64,000 nucleotides of DNA. It comes from Bryobacterales bacterium F-183. GTDB lineage: Bacteria > Acidobacteriota > Terriglobia > Bryobacterales > Bryobacteraceae. Where the stretch lies: contig AP025252.1 in assembly GCA_016865505.2 (NCBI GenBank), positions 372,001 to 436,000 of the forward strand, read 5' to 3'. Numbering within the stretch: the first letter of the stretch is position 1; every line of letters begins with the position of its first letter. This document shows positions 16,914 to 25,500 of the stretch, one piece after another. A program made the translations under genes and the position numbers. The notes below the pieces were generated by a model. That model was not told where the DNA came from and did no database searches. It saw nothing but the letters and a program-made list of their open reading frames with translations.

Positions 16914-17324
16914 ATGAAGAAATTCGCTGGCATCGCGGCAATGTTCGCGCTGTGCACCGGACTCGCGGTGGCTGCAAAGGCGCCGGATGAGACCAAACTG
17001 CGCGAAGGCATGAAGCTCGCAGGCAAGACCAACGGCGCGCTCGGCAAGAAGATCGCGGCCAAGGACGCCACCGCTGCGGCCGACGCCAAGGCTCTGGAAG
17101 GGGCGTTCAAGGAATCGCACAAGTTCTTTAAGAAGATGAAGGCAGCCGACGGCGTGGATTGGTCCAAGACCGCCACCACCGAATACGCCGCCATCTCCAA
17201 GGCTGTCGCCGCCGGCAAGTGGGAAGATGCCGCTGCGTCGCACAAGAAGGCCAGCGCCACCTGCATGGCCTGCCACGGCGCCCATCGCGAAAAGCTCGCT
17301 GACGGCTCCTACAAGGTCAAGTAA
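16914..17324 (+). CDS. Cytochrome c'-like protein
   Basis: 136 residues. Seen: signal peptide (MKKFAGIAAMFALCTGLAVA), helical body, and a single C-terminal heme motif CMACH (Cys117-His121), the placement typical of cytochrome c' four-helix bundles, which bind heme near the C-terminus. Such proteins bind NO or CO or pass electrons in the periplasm. A GAGGAAAG RBS precedes the ATG, with AAGGAG slightly upstream. About 50 bases after the BNR gene, so probably the same operon. The axial and distal residues were not resolved. Confidence 0.85.
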   Translation: MKKFAGIAAMFALCTGLAVAAKAPDETKLREGMKLAGKTNGALGKKIAAKDATAAADAKALEGAFKESHKFFKKMKAADGVDWSKTATTEYAAISKAVAAGKWEDAAASHKKASATCMACHGAHREKLADGSYKVK

Positions 17325-17335
17325 CAAACCCCTTC

Positions 17336-17380
17336 TTGCAATGGGGCGCGCAGTCTCAACCGGACGCCGCCCTATTGCAA
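17336..17380 (+). terminator. Hairpin before LRR gene
   Basis: TTGCAATGGGGCG (17336-17348) pairs with CGCCCTATTGCAA (17368-17380) through 12 Watson-Crick pairs and one G-U, with a 19-nt loop. It ends 10 bases before the GTG start at 17391. Either the end of the cytochrome transcript or a structure controlling the LRR gene; no U-tract follows. Confidence 0.5.
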
Positions 17381-17390
17381 TAATGAATGC

Positions 17391-19379
17391 GTGCGATTGT
17401 GGCTGTGTGTTCTTCTCGCGTTCGCTGGGCTCGTCCAAGCCCAGGACGCCCAAGCGAAAGACGACCGCGCCGTTGCCGAATGGGTGATCCGCCAGGGCGG
17501 ACGCATCATCGCCACCGGCAGTACGGTTCCGGTCTCCACTGTTTCCGGCCTTCCAGCAGACCCCTTCACCATTGACGCCGTCGACCTCTACGGCACCATC
17601 ATTGAACCCAAAGATCTGGAAAAACTCTCGGGTCTCAAGCACGTGCGCGAACTCTATCTACCCGGCCCCAGTTGGAACCCCGGCGCCGGTAGCCGCCTCG
17701 ATGCGAATGAAGAGCTGAAGTTCCTCGCCCCGCTCACCACCGTCGAAAGGCTCCACTTCAGTCTGCACTTTCTGACCAACGTCAACGTGCAGGACAAAGG
17801 CCTGAAGCACCTCGAATCGCTCACCAACCTGCGCGAACTCCGCCTCGCACAAGGTCGTGTCAAGAACTTCTCCTTCGCCGTCTTCCCCAGGCTTGAAGCG
17901 CTCGACCTCAGCTACTCCACGGCCACCGATGAAGTGCTCAAAAGCCTCTCTGGCTTGAAGAATCTGCGCCGTCTCAACCTGCGGGACACCTTGGTCACAG
18001 ACGACGGCCTCGCCGCATTATCAGGCGTCACCTCGCTCGAAGAGATTGACCTCTACGGCCTCAAAATCAGCGACAAAGGCATTGCGCATCTACGCGGCTT
18101 AAAGAACCTCCGCAAGCTCAACCTGCTCGGCGGACCCATCTCCGATAACGGCGCGGAGATCCTCGCTGGCCTGCCTCGATTGCGCGAGTTGAACCTCTAT
18201 CGCGCCGAACTCACCAACGCCGGCGTAGCCAAACTGCGCACTCTCAAGGAACTCGCCTTCCTCGACCTCCGCTACACCCGCGCCACGGCTTCTGGCGTCG
18301 AACAACTGCGCGCCGCACTGCCCAAATGCAAGGTGGATTTCAGCGGTTCCGTCAACATGGGCGGCAAGACCAACACCGCAGTTCCCGCAGTCGGCGCACC
18401 AGAGCCCGCAATCGCCAAGTGGATTCAAACCGGCCTGCGAGGTCGCGTGGAAATGCGCGAGGGGCACATCGTCACAGTGGCGCTGGCGCGAACCCAAGTC
18501 ACCGACGCACACATCGCCGTACTCGCTGCCCTGCCCCAACTCCGCGAACTCGATTTGAACGCCACCGAAGTTGGCGACCTCGGCGCCGCAGCGCTAGCCA
18601 AGTGCCCCTCGCTTGAAGCCTTGCACCTCGGCTCCACCACGATTTCCGATCGCGGCCTCCCGTCGCTCGCGGGCCTCACCAAGCTCCGCACCCTGAACAT
18701 CTCAGGCACCTTGGTAAAGACGCTCGCGCCCCTACCGCCCAACCTCACCGACCTGGACCTCAGTTCCAACCACATCCAAACGCCGTCGATCACGCATGTA
18801 CTCGCCCTGCAAAAGCTGGAACGCCTGAACCTCGCCTACACCGATCTGGATGAAGCAGGCGTAGCGAAACTGGGCACCGAAGGTCGCGCACCGCTGCGCG
18901 CTCTGGACCTCACCGGCACCGACACCGGCGACACCTCGCTCGCCGCCCTTGCAAAGCTCACAACGCTGGAAGAACTGCTGCTCAACCACGGCCGCTTCAC
19001 TGCCAAAGGTTTCGCCGCACTCGCGCCGCTCACCAACCTCAAGCGCATCGAGGCCGTACGCACCCGCGTAGACAATACCACCGCGGACACGCTAGCGGCG
19101 TTCAAGCAGCTACACTCTCTCAACCTCGACTACACCTCGTTCGGCGACGATGGCCTCAAGAAGATCGCCACGCTCCCCATCACGGAACTCCGTCTCGATA
19201 GCGCCAACATTGGCGATCCTGCCGTCGCGACACTGTCTGAAATGCGCAGCTTGAAGCTGCTAAATCTTTACCACACGCTGATCTCAGAAGACGGCTTCAA
19301 GCGCCTCTCCGCCGCCCTGCCGGACACCAGAATCGTCTGGGATCGTGACTCCAAACTCCCCAACCGGAGGGGCAGTTGA
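17391..19379 (+). CDS. Large exported leucine-rich-repeat protein
   Basis: 662 residues. Seen: signal peptide (MRLWLCVLLAFAGLVQAQ), then a long run of about 24-residue leucine-rich repeats of the LRR_6/cysteine-containing or ribonuclease-inhibitor-like type (L-x-x-L-x-x-L-x-L-x-x-T/N-x-I/V-x-D-x-G), broken around residue 325 by a short spacer (VNMGGKTNTAVPAV) that separates two repeat blocks. Probably a periplasmic or surface binding scaffold. Its last 4 bases overlap the start of a second LRR gene. GTG start, no clear RBS, preceded by a hairpin. Confidence 0.85.
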   Translation: MRLWLCVLLAFAGLVQAQDAQAKDDRAVAEWVIRQGGRIIATGSTVPVSTVSGLPADPFTIDAVDLYGTIIEPKDLEKLSGLKHVRELYLPGPSWNPGAGSRLDANEELKFLAPLTTVERLHFSLHFLTNVNVQDKGLKHLESLTNLRELRLAQGRVKNFSFAVFPRLEALDLSYSTATDEVLKSLSGLKNLRRLNLRDTLVTDDGLAALSGVTSLEEIDLYGLKISDKGIAHLRGLKNLRKLNLLGGPISDNGAEILAGLPRLRELNLYRAELTNAGVAKLRTLKELAFLDLRYTRATASGVEQLRAALPKCKVDFSGSVNMGGKTNTAVPAVGAPEPAIAKWIQTGLRGRVEMREGHIVTVALARTQVTDAHIAVLAALPQLRELDLNATEVGDLGAAALAKCPSLEALHLGSTTISDRGLPSLAGLTKLRTLNISGTLVKTLAPLPPNLTDLDLSSNHIQTPSITHVLALQKLERLNLAYTDLDEAGVAKLGTEGRAPLRALDLTGTDTGDTSLAALAKLTTLEELLLNHGRFTAKGFAALAPLTNLKRIEAVRTRVDNTTADTLAAFKQLHSLNLDYTSFGDDGLKKIATLPITELRLDSANIGDPAVATLSEMRSLKLLNLYHTLISEDGFKRLSAALPDTRIVWDRDSKLPNRRGS

Positions 19380-20212
19380 TGACCATCGCCGTCTTCGCTC
19401 TCTTACTCGCCGCCGATTGCGGCTCCAGTACCCCAGCAGTCGTCGATCTGCGTTCCTGCTGGATCACCGACGCCGACATGCCGGCCATCGCACAGCAATC
19501 CACGCTCAAGCGCCTGGACCTGTCGATGACCCGCATCACAGACCAGGGCCTGCTGCAGTTGAAAGGGCTAACGAACCTCGAAGAGCTGAACCTCCGCTAC
19601 GCCGAACTCATCACCGACGAAGGCGTGGCCGCCGTAAAGGGCTGGAAAAAGCTCCGCAAAGTCGACCTGCGGGCTACCAAGATCACCGACACCACCCTCG
19701 GCTACCTCGGCGCGCTGACGACACTGGAATCCATCGACGCAGGCTTCGCGCAGATCACCGACAACGGCATCGAGCTACTCACGACGTTGCCAAAACTTCG
19801 CGAACTCACCATCGGAGGCAACAAGCTCACCGACACCGGCATGCAAGCCCTCCGCCTCATGCCCACCATCGAGTACCTGGACGTGAGCGGAGCGCAAAGA
19901 ACAGACTCCAACCTCTGGAGCGTCAGCCTCACCGAGTCCGGCGTCGCCGCCATCGCATCGTTGCCAAACCTCCGCGAACTCCGCATCGGAGGCACCAACA
20001 TCACGGCAATCAGTCTGGAAACCTTGCGCAAAGGCCTGCCAAAGCTCGAACGCTTAAGTCTGCACAAATCCAAGCGAGTAACGGACGAAGCAGTAAGAGT
20101 CCTCAAGGAATGGAAAAGCCTCCGTGAGTTGGATGTAAAGGACACCCAAATCACAGAGGCCGGACTGCAACAATTGCGAACAGCGCTGCCGCAGTGCGTG
20201 ATCCGGAACTAA
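19376..20212 (+). CDS. Second exported leucine-rich-repeat protein
   Basis: 278 residues. Seen: signal peptide with an early cysteine ([18 protein letters not shown]; a possible lipobox-like AADC, but not canonical), then nine or so LRRs ([20 protein letters not shown] repeated). Starts in an ATGA overlap with the larger LRR gene, so translation is coupled and the two probably act together. Its stop TAA shares bases with the stop of the convergent DUF1552 gene. Confidence 0.83.
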   Translation: MMTIAVFALLLAADCGSSTPAVVDLRSCWITDADMPAIAQQSTLKRLDLSMTRITDQGLLQLKGLTNLEELNLRYAELITDEGVAAVKGWKKLRKVDLRATKITDTTLGYLGALTTLESIDAGFAQITDNGIELLTTLPKLRELTIGGNKLTDTGMQALRLMPTIEYLDVSGAQRTDSNLWSVSLTESGVAAIASLPNLRELRIGGTNITAISLETLRKGLPKLERLSLHKSKRVTDEAVRVLKEWKSLRELDVKDTQITEAGLQQLRTALPQCVIRN

Positions 20213-21510
20213 GCCAGGACCTCGCTCATCTTCTTCTGCGCCGTCGGGAATTTTCCAAGGCCGGACTGCATGACATCGTCCGCCAACGTCAAGTACAGAT
20301 CGCCCACCGTACCCGTCACCTTCGAATGCCGCCCCAGCGCCAGACGCTTCCCGGCGTTACCCGCGACGATCGCCGCAAGACCATTGTTCTTGTGGCTATT
20401 GGCTTCCGCATGCTCGTGGACAAACAGCAGCACTGTGTTGTCCAGCAGCGTACCATCGCCTTCCGGAGTGGCCTTCAGCCGCGCCATCAGGTACGCGAAC
20501 TCTTCCACGTGCCACTTGCAGATGTCGCGCAGAATGCGCTGCCCATCGAGACCGTCCGCGCCCGGAGCCTTGCCGTCCTGATGCGTGTAGTCATGATGGC
20601 GGGCGGCGGTGTACCCGAGCCACGGGAAGCGCGCGAGGCCCTGGCACTTGGTCAACATATAGGACGCCACACGCGTCTGCCGCGTGATCAACGCCTGCGC
20701 GAGCAGATCGCTTTGGATCTTCGCAATGCGAGGCCAGTCCTTCATGTCGCCGTCGAACTCCGGCGGATCCACGCGACGGTACTCATCGGGCAGTCCGGCA
20801 ATGGCGCGTTCCAGGTCGCGCACCGATGCCAGATGGTCGTCCACGCGCTGCGCATCATCCGTAGGCAGCTTGGACTTCAACGCCTTCGCATCCTCACGAA
20901 CGGTATCGAGAATCGAACGCTTACGATTCACCCAACCTTGCTCGCGCGCACCAAACAAGCGATCAAACAGACGGTGCGGAATCATCTCCGGCGGCAACGA
21001 ACGGTCGTAACCGGCCCAGCTCATATTGCGCTGGATGCTTTCGCCAAACGATTCCTGCGACACACCAATCTGCAGCGAACGGAAGCGTGAATCGCCACCG
21101 ATCTTGCCGGCAATCGCCTGATCGATGGAAATGCCACCGGCGCCGCGACCGGTGAAGGTCGTACAGCTCACCAGCGCACTCATTGAGTTGTGATGGCCGT
21201 TGCCAGGTCCGGGCAAAGCGGCGGCAGCGTTATCGAGGCCGGACAACACATGCAGTTGATCGCGGAACGGCGCGAGCGGCCGCAGGCAAGGCGACAGTTG
21301 GAAATTCGTGCCCGTTTCCGTGGGAATCCAATACCGCTCAGGCACGCCGTTGCCGTTGAACCAAAGCACAAAGCGGCTCTCAATCGGCGCGCCGGAGTTC
21401 GCGTATGCGGTGCCGGTGGAATTGAACATCGACACCAAAGGCGGCAGCGCCAGCCCTTGCAGCAAAGTGCGGCGTGAGATACGAACTCGCTTCGTGATGA
21501 CGTTGGCCAT
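20209..21510 (-). CDS. DUF1552 family Tat-exported protein
   Basis: 433 residues. Seen: Tat-type signal [10 protein letters not shown] with a hydrophobic run, then the DUF1552 core with [39 protein letters not shown] and [15 protein letters not shown] blocks, histidines HHDYTH and HEHAE that may bind metal (alkaline-phosphatase-like fold, as in DUF1501). DUF1552 normally partners a DUF1592-type cytochrome; here the DUF1592 gene lies upstream, separated by a toxin-antitoxin remnant. Function is not established. Confidence 0.9.
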   Translation of the reverse strand: MANVITKRVRISRRTLLQGLALPPLVSMFNSTGTAYANSGAPIESRFVLWFNGNGVPERYWIPTETGTNFQLSPCLRPLAPFRDQLHVLSGLDNAAAALPGPGNGHHNSMSALVSCTTFTGRGAGGISIDQAIAGKIGGDSRFRSLQIGVSQESFGESIQRNMSWAGYDRSLPPEMIPHRLFDRLFGAREQGWVNRKRSILDTVREDAKALKSKLPTDDAQRVDDHLASVRDLERAIAGLPDEYRRVDPPEFDGDMKDWPRIAKIQSDLLAQALITRQTRVASYMLTKCQGLARFPWLGYTAARHHDYTHQDGKAPGADGLDGQRILRDICKWHVEEFAYLMARLKATPEGDGTLLDNTVLLFVHEHAEANSHKNNGLAAIVAGNAGKRLALGRHSKVTGTVGDLYLTLADDVMQSGLGKFPTAQKKMSEVLA

Positions 21511-21553
21511 GGGAAGAACTGCCTCCTGTCGTTAACGAAAGTTTATCAGCTCG

Positions 21554-21643
21554 CTACGCTCGAAGTATCTGAGGGATTTTTGTGAAATGGCGATCCCTGG
21601 TCAGCAGGGTCAGATTGTTCTCCAGCGCTGTCGCCGGGCAACT
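21554..21643 (-). pseudogene. vapC toxin C-terminal remnant (PIN domain)
   Basis: A 30-codon stretch directly after vapB, in a frame that overlaps its last bases: SCPATALENNLTLLTRDRHF then TKIPQILRA and TAG. The ALENNLTLLTRDRHF block matches the final conserved strand of PIN-domain VapC toxins, including the acidic residue of TRDxHF. The first roughly 100 residues with the other acidic residues are gone, so no toxin can be made. Confidence 0.75.
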
Positions 21644-21644
21644 C

Positions 21645-21902
21645 TTACTTCCACTTGCGATGGTCAATCTGACGCTGGCTCGCGATAGTCTCATCAAACG
21701 CCGGATCTGGAACCCACCCACCGACAACATCCGAGAAATCCACCTTGGGACGATCTTCGCGAGTGACGGCGGAGAGGTCTTCCGGAATCAGTCGATTTGG
21801 ACTTTGCTTCTTGTGGGCGGCTTTTTTGCGAAGTGCCTGATCGACGTCCGCAGGTACACCCCGAATCGCGTACTGCACTTCTGCGGGGGCCTGCTTCTTC
21901 AT
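21645..21902 (-). CDS. VapB-type antitoxin
   Basis: 85 residues. Seen: AIRGVPADVDQALRKKAAHK, a ribbon-helix-helix DNA-binding N-terminus, and a C-terminal tail with DPAFDETIASQRQIDHRKWK, the aromatic/acidic segment by which VapB-type antitoxins block their PIN-domain toxin. The toxin downstream is reduced to a C-terminal scrap. Lies inside an otherwise continuous minus-strand run between the DUF1592 and DUF1552 genes. Confidence 0.8.
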   Translation of the reverse strand: MKKQAPAEVQYAIRGVPADVDQALRKKAAHKKQSPNRLIPEDLSAVTREDRPKVDFSDVVGGWVPDPAFDETIASQRQIDHRKWK

Positions 21903-21939
21903 GCCCGCATGATAGCAACCGATGTAGGCACTCTTGCTG

Positions 21940-23802
21940 TTATCGCAGCGACGCGCGTTCTACTGCCAGCGCCAATAACAGCTCCCGGAACCGGAACTGC
22001 GACTGACGGAACTTATCGGTCAGCTTGCGGATCACCGGGCGATCCGCCGGCGTCTCCATGCGCCCCACAACAAAGCGGTACATCTGCTTCACCATGCATT
22101 CCTGGCACGCTTCACTCTTGGCCAGGACCTCGCCCAACACCTTAGGGCTCGTAAACGGCGTCGGCGACAATCCCGCGACATAGCCCGTCGTGTCGAGCGG
22201 CAGCTCGACGATCTTTGGCTTCTTGTCTTCGTCCTTTGACGGAAACAGAATCTTTGCCACTTCGCGACGCCCGCCGATCGCATCGAACTTTTCAAACGTC
22301 AGCCCGATCGGGTCGATCAGCGTATGGCAACTCGCGCAGGACGGGCTCGACAGATGGACGTTCAAGCGCTCTTTGTTGGTCAACGGCCGAGCCTCTGACA
22401 ATTCCGGCAAGTTCGTATCCACGCCCGGCGGCGGAGGCGGCACGTGCTGGCACAATAGCTGTTCCCGAACAAACAGCCCGCGTGCCGTCGGCGACGTATC
22501 GTCGGGCTTTGCCGTACTCGCCAGAAACAGCGCTTGCCCCAGCAAGCCGCCGCGTTCGGACTTCGGATCGAACGGCACACGATCATACTCGCGCGCCGGT
22601 GCCGGAACCTCGTAAATCGCCGCGAGGTCGGCACTCACATATCCATGCGGATCCGTGAACAGCTCCATGAAGTTGCGATCGTTCCACACCAGGTCGCGGA
22701 TGAAACGGCGCGCTTCTTCGGTCATCGCCACAGCGGCTTCGCGATTGAACTTGGGATAACGGCGGCGATCTTTGGCGGTGCCCAGAATGCGATCAAACCG
22801 AAGCCACTGCGCCGTGAATTCGTCCAGATTCTCTTTGGCGCGCTCATTATCTAGCAGCCGCTTGGCCTGCCGTTCGACGTCGGGCAATCCCTTCGCGGCC
22901 GCCGCCAGCAGATCGTCATCCGGCATGCTGCCCCACAGCGTAAAGCTCAGCCGGCTCGCCGCCGCATATGGCTTCAACGCCGCATCGGCCGTATCTTCCA
23001 GCCGGAACAGGAACGACGGGGACTGCAGCATCGCCTCCGCAACAAGTTGCGGTCCGCCCTTGGTGTACAGCACGTCGTACCGCTGCTTCTCATCCGCACG
23101 CAACGGACGCCGGAACGCACGCAGTCCAAATGTCGACACAAAGCCCGGCGCGGCCTTCAGCGTCCCCCGGCGCATCGCGTTACGAGCGATCTTTTCGGCA
23201 GCTTGCGAGTACGCTTCCATCAGCAACGGCGAAATCGTTTGCCCCTGGTACTGCGTCTTGAACCCGTTGACAAAATCTTCTGGCGGAAACTGATTGGCCG
23301 GTTGCGACGTGTCGCCCAACAGGTCACGCACGATGTTGTTGTACTCGTGATGCGTCAGGCGGCGCAAAAACGTCTGCGCCTTGTCGTACCCCACGCCCGC
23401 CGCTTCCTGCTTGCGGAAGTTGGCGGCTTCGCGAACCTGTTCATCGCTGAACTTGGATAGCTTGACAGCCCAGGCGAGCAACGCGGCTTCGTCCGTCGAG
23501 CCGGGCTTGATCTTGACGCCACCCGCATGCGCGACAAGCCCAGTCGGCTTGCGTAGCAGCAGCGAGTTGGCGGGGTTGGCACGATCCACAAGTTCCACTA
23601 AAGACCGGCCAAACGCTTCGAGCTTGGCAGGGTTGGCTTGTTCGGGAAACTGCAGTCGCGTCGCCGATGCCACACCATCGGCAAAGTGGCACTTGGGACA
23701 CCCTGCTTTTTCGAGCACCGGATACGCAGTGGTGCGGAAGTCCTGCGCGGAGGCGAGGACCGAGAAGGTGAACAACACAACTGCCGGACGACCTACGATC
23801 AC
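21940..23802 (-). CDS. DUF1592-type c-type cytochrome (planctomycete-type)
   Basis: 620 residues. Seen: signal peptide (ends LASAQ), N-terminal heme motif CPKCH (Cys35-His39), then the DUF1587/DUF1595/DUF1592/DUF1588/DUF1585 order: [16 protein letters not shown] (DUF1587, about 147), [14 protein letters not shown] (DUF1595), [14 protein letters not shown] (DUF1592), [24 protein letters not shown] with a CASCH heme motif near residue 500 (DUF1588), and a C-terminal helical part (DUF1585). Starts in a 4-base overlap with the Lgt-like gene, so coexpressed. Thought to be a periplasmic or surface redox protein; substrate unknown. Confidence 0.9.
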   Translation of the reverse strand: MIVGRPAVVLFTFSVLASAQDFRTTAYPVLEKAGCPKCHFADGVASATRLQFPEQANPAKLEAFGRSLVELVDRANPANSLLLRKPTGLVAHAGGVKIKPGSTDEAALLAWAVKLSKFSDEQVREAANFRKQEAAGVGYDKAQTFLRRLTHHEYNNIVRDLLGDTSQPANQFPPEDFVNGFKTQYQGQTISPLLMEAYSQAAEKIARNAMRRGTLKAAPGFVSTFGLRAFRRPLRADEKQRYDVLYTKGGPQLVAEAMLQSPSFLFRLEDTADAALKPYAAASRLSFTLWGSMPDDDLLAAAAKGLPDVERQAKRLLDNERAKENLDEFTAQWLRFDRILGTAKDRRRYPKFNREAAVAMTEEARRFIRDLVWNDRNFMELFTDPHGYVSADLAAIYEVPAPAREYDRVPFDPKSERGGLLGQALFLASTAKPDDTSPTARGLFVREQLLCQHVPPPPPGVDTNLPELSEARPLTNKERLNVHLSSPSCASCHTLIDPIGLTFEKFDAIGGRREVAKILFPSKDEDKKPKIVELPLDTTGYVAGLSPTPFTSPKVLGEVLAKSEACQECMVKQMYRFVVGRMETPADRPVIRKLTDKFRQSQFRFRELLLALAVERASLR

Positions 23803-25500
23803 GCGTTCATTCTATCGAAGCGCCTCCGCTGGAGCCAGACGAAGAATGCCCAGAGCCCGAGGATCGCGGAGGAGAGGTAAACGGGAGGGCCGGTTCGCAG
23901 CGGGTTGATGGCCAGTCGGAAGAGCGCCAGCGTAGCCGGTACAAAGATGGCGGCCGGTAACTTGGGTCGCACGGCCAGCGCTGCAGCCACAAAGACCGCC
24001 CAAAGGAATTCCAGCAATGCGAGGTCCCAACGGGTAACGCCGTCCGGAAAGGTGAGCGCCATCCACGAATCCGATGCTACGCCGCCATGCGCCTGTTCGA
24101 CCACACAGCCGAGGCGGACAGGGATCCAGGCGAAGGGGAAGGCCCAAGTGGCGGCCGCTAAAAGCTCAAACCACTGGCCGAGGCGCCGCGTGAGAGCAAG
24201 GTAGAGGAACGCGGTGACGACAGCGCCCGCAAGCGCAAGCGTCGAGTCATAGGTATGGAAGCCGTAGCGGCTGACGAGGAACGCACCGGTCATGGTGGCA
24301 AACAGCGCCGTGGCAGCAGCGTTGGCGTTCCACTTGGAATTGCGCGATAGGCGGTGGAGAGCCAGGAAGAACCAGACAACCATCCCCACCGCCCAGAATG
24401 CTCGAACGATCATTTACGGATTCCAGACGTACAGTAGGGCACCGTCCTGGCTGGCCACGTCCCCGGCCTTTAGTACGATGGGCGCCTCGCCGGATGCCAG
24501 GCCCATCGTCACACGGAAGCGCACGGCAAGATACCCAGCCGGATAGTCGGGCATCGGCGCGACGGACAATACCTCCGCGTCGGCGTCGCCCACTCGCACA
24601 GTGATGTTTGATGAGCCAGGCTTACCTTCACCGGTGACGAGGATCGTCACTTCGGTACCCACCTGCGCCCAAGCGTCGGGCGAGTTCGTCGTGCCGTCCT
24701 GGTGGAAGGCGATCACGCCACCGGTACCGGAACCGTCCGTCGTAAAGATGCCGGGCAGCGCGGGTACAACCGTGAGAGCGACGGGCTCAGAGGATACGGC
24801 GGGAGTTTTCACCACCAGATCCACCGAGCCCGCTCCGTCCACGCCAGATGGGACGACTGCGAAGATGCGGGTGGGTCGCACCTGTACGACAGTCGCATTG
24901 ATACCGCCGATCACAACTTGCAAAGATTCGGGGCGGAAGCCGAGTCCGTCGATGGCGATCACCATACCGGGCGACACGGTTCCGGCCGATGCAAAACTCG
25001 CGGCGTTGGCCACCTGCGCGACGCTGATCGGCTCTGCGACCGTTGGTGCGTCCACATCGATACGGCCGATCATGCCGTCGCCAAAGGGCGCGTAGGCAGG
25101 TTCGCCAGTGCCTCCTTGGCGCTGTGCGGCATTGCTCGATACAGGCAAGTTACGCGATGCGCTAGCCCCAGCAAAGAGGATGCTCTTGCCGTCCCGCGTG
25201 GTAGACAGGCTGCTCACGTACTCACCCGCTGAACCGCCGACATAGGTCCCATAGACGATTTTGGAGCCGTCGGCACTGAGGCGGGCGATAAAGCCGTCGC
25301 CGGCATTGAACATGTCATTGGCGAAACCTCCGAAGCGGCGCTGCATGGCGTCTGCAGTGACCGGGAAGTTCTCGGACAGCGTATGGCCGGCAATCCAGGG
25401 GTTGCCTTCGCTATCAAGCACTATTGAGGTCGCGCGTTCGTCCTTCGCGCCGCCCAGGTACGTGGCAAAGCTGAAGGCGGAACCGGTGGGATTGAGCTTT
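23000..25500. other. GC-skew reversal zone
   Basis: Hand counts on 60-base lines give C>G on the plus strand to the left (for example 14 G against 23 C at 1021-1080; 15 against 25 at 15061-15120) and G>C to the right (28 against 12 at 29281-29340; 27 against 13 at 53041-53100), with mixed values here. The change does not follow gene strand. Confidence 0.65.
23799..24413 (-). CDS. Short Lgt-like membrane protein
   Basis: 204 residues with about six hydrophobic helices. Seen: [13 protein letters not shown] near residues 104-116, which resembles the Lgt signature GRxGNFxxxExxG but lacks the exact GRxGN; other Lgt catalytic residues were not located. Lgt proper is about 260-300 residues, so this is either a truncated relative or a related membrane enzyme. 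It overlaps the DUF1592 gene by 4 bases and abuts the SBBP gene (stop at 24414), which suggests a shared operon with them. Lipoprotein diacylglyceryl transfer cannot be claimed. Confidence 0.6.
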   Translation of the reverse strand: MIVRAFWAVGMVVWFFLALHRLSRNSKWNANAAATALFATMTGAFLVSRYGFHTYDSTLALAGAVVTAFLYLALTRRLGQWFELLAAATWAFPFAWIPVRLGCVVEQAHGGVASDSWMALTFPDGVTRWDLALLEFLWAVFVAAALAVRPKLPAAIFVPATLALFRLAINPLRTGPPVYLSSAILGLWAFFVWLQRRRFDRMNA

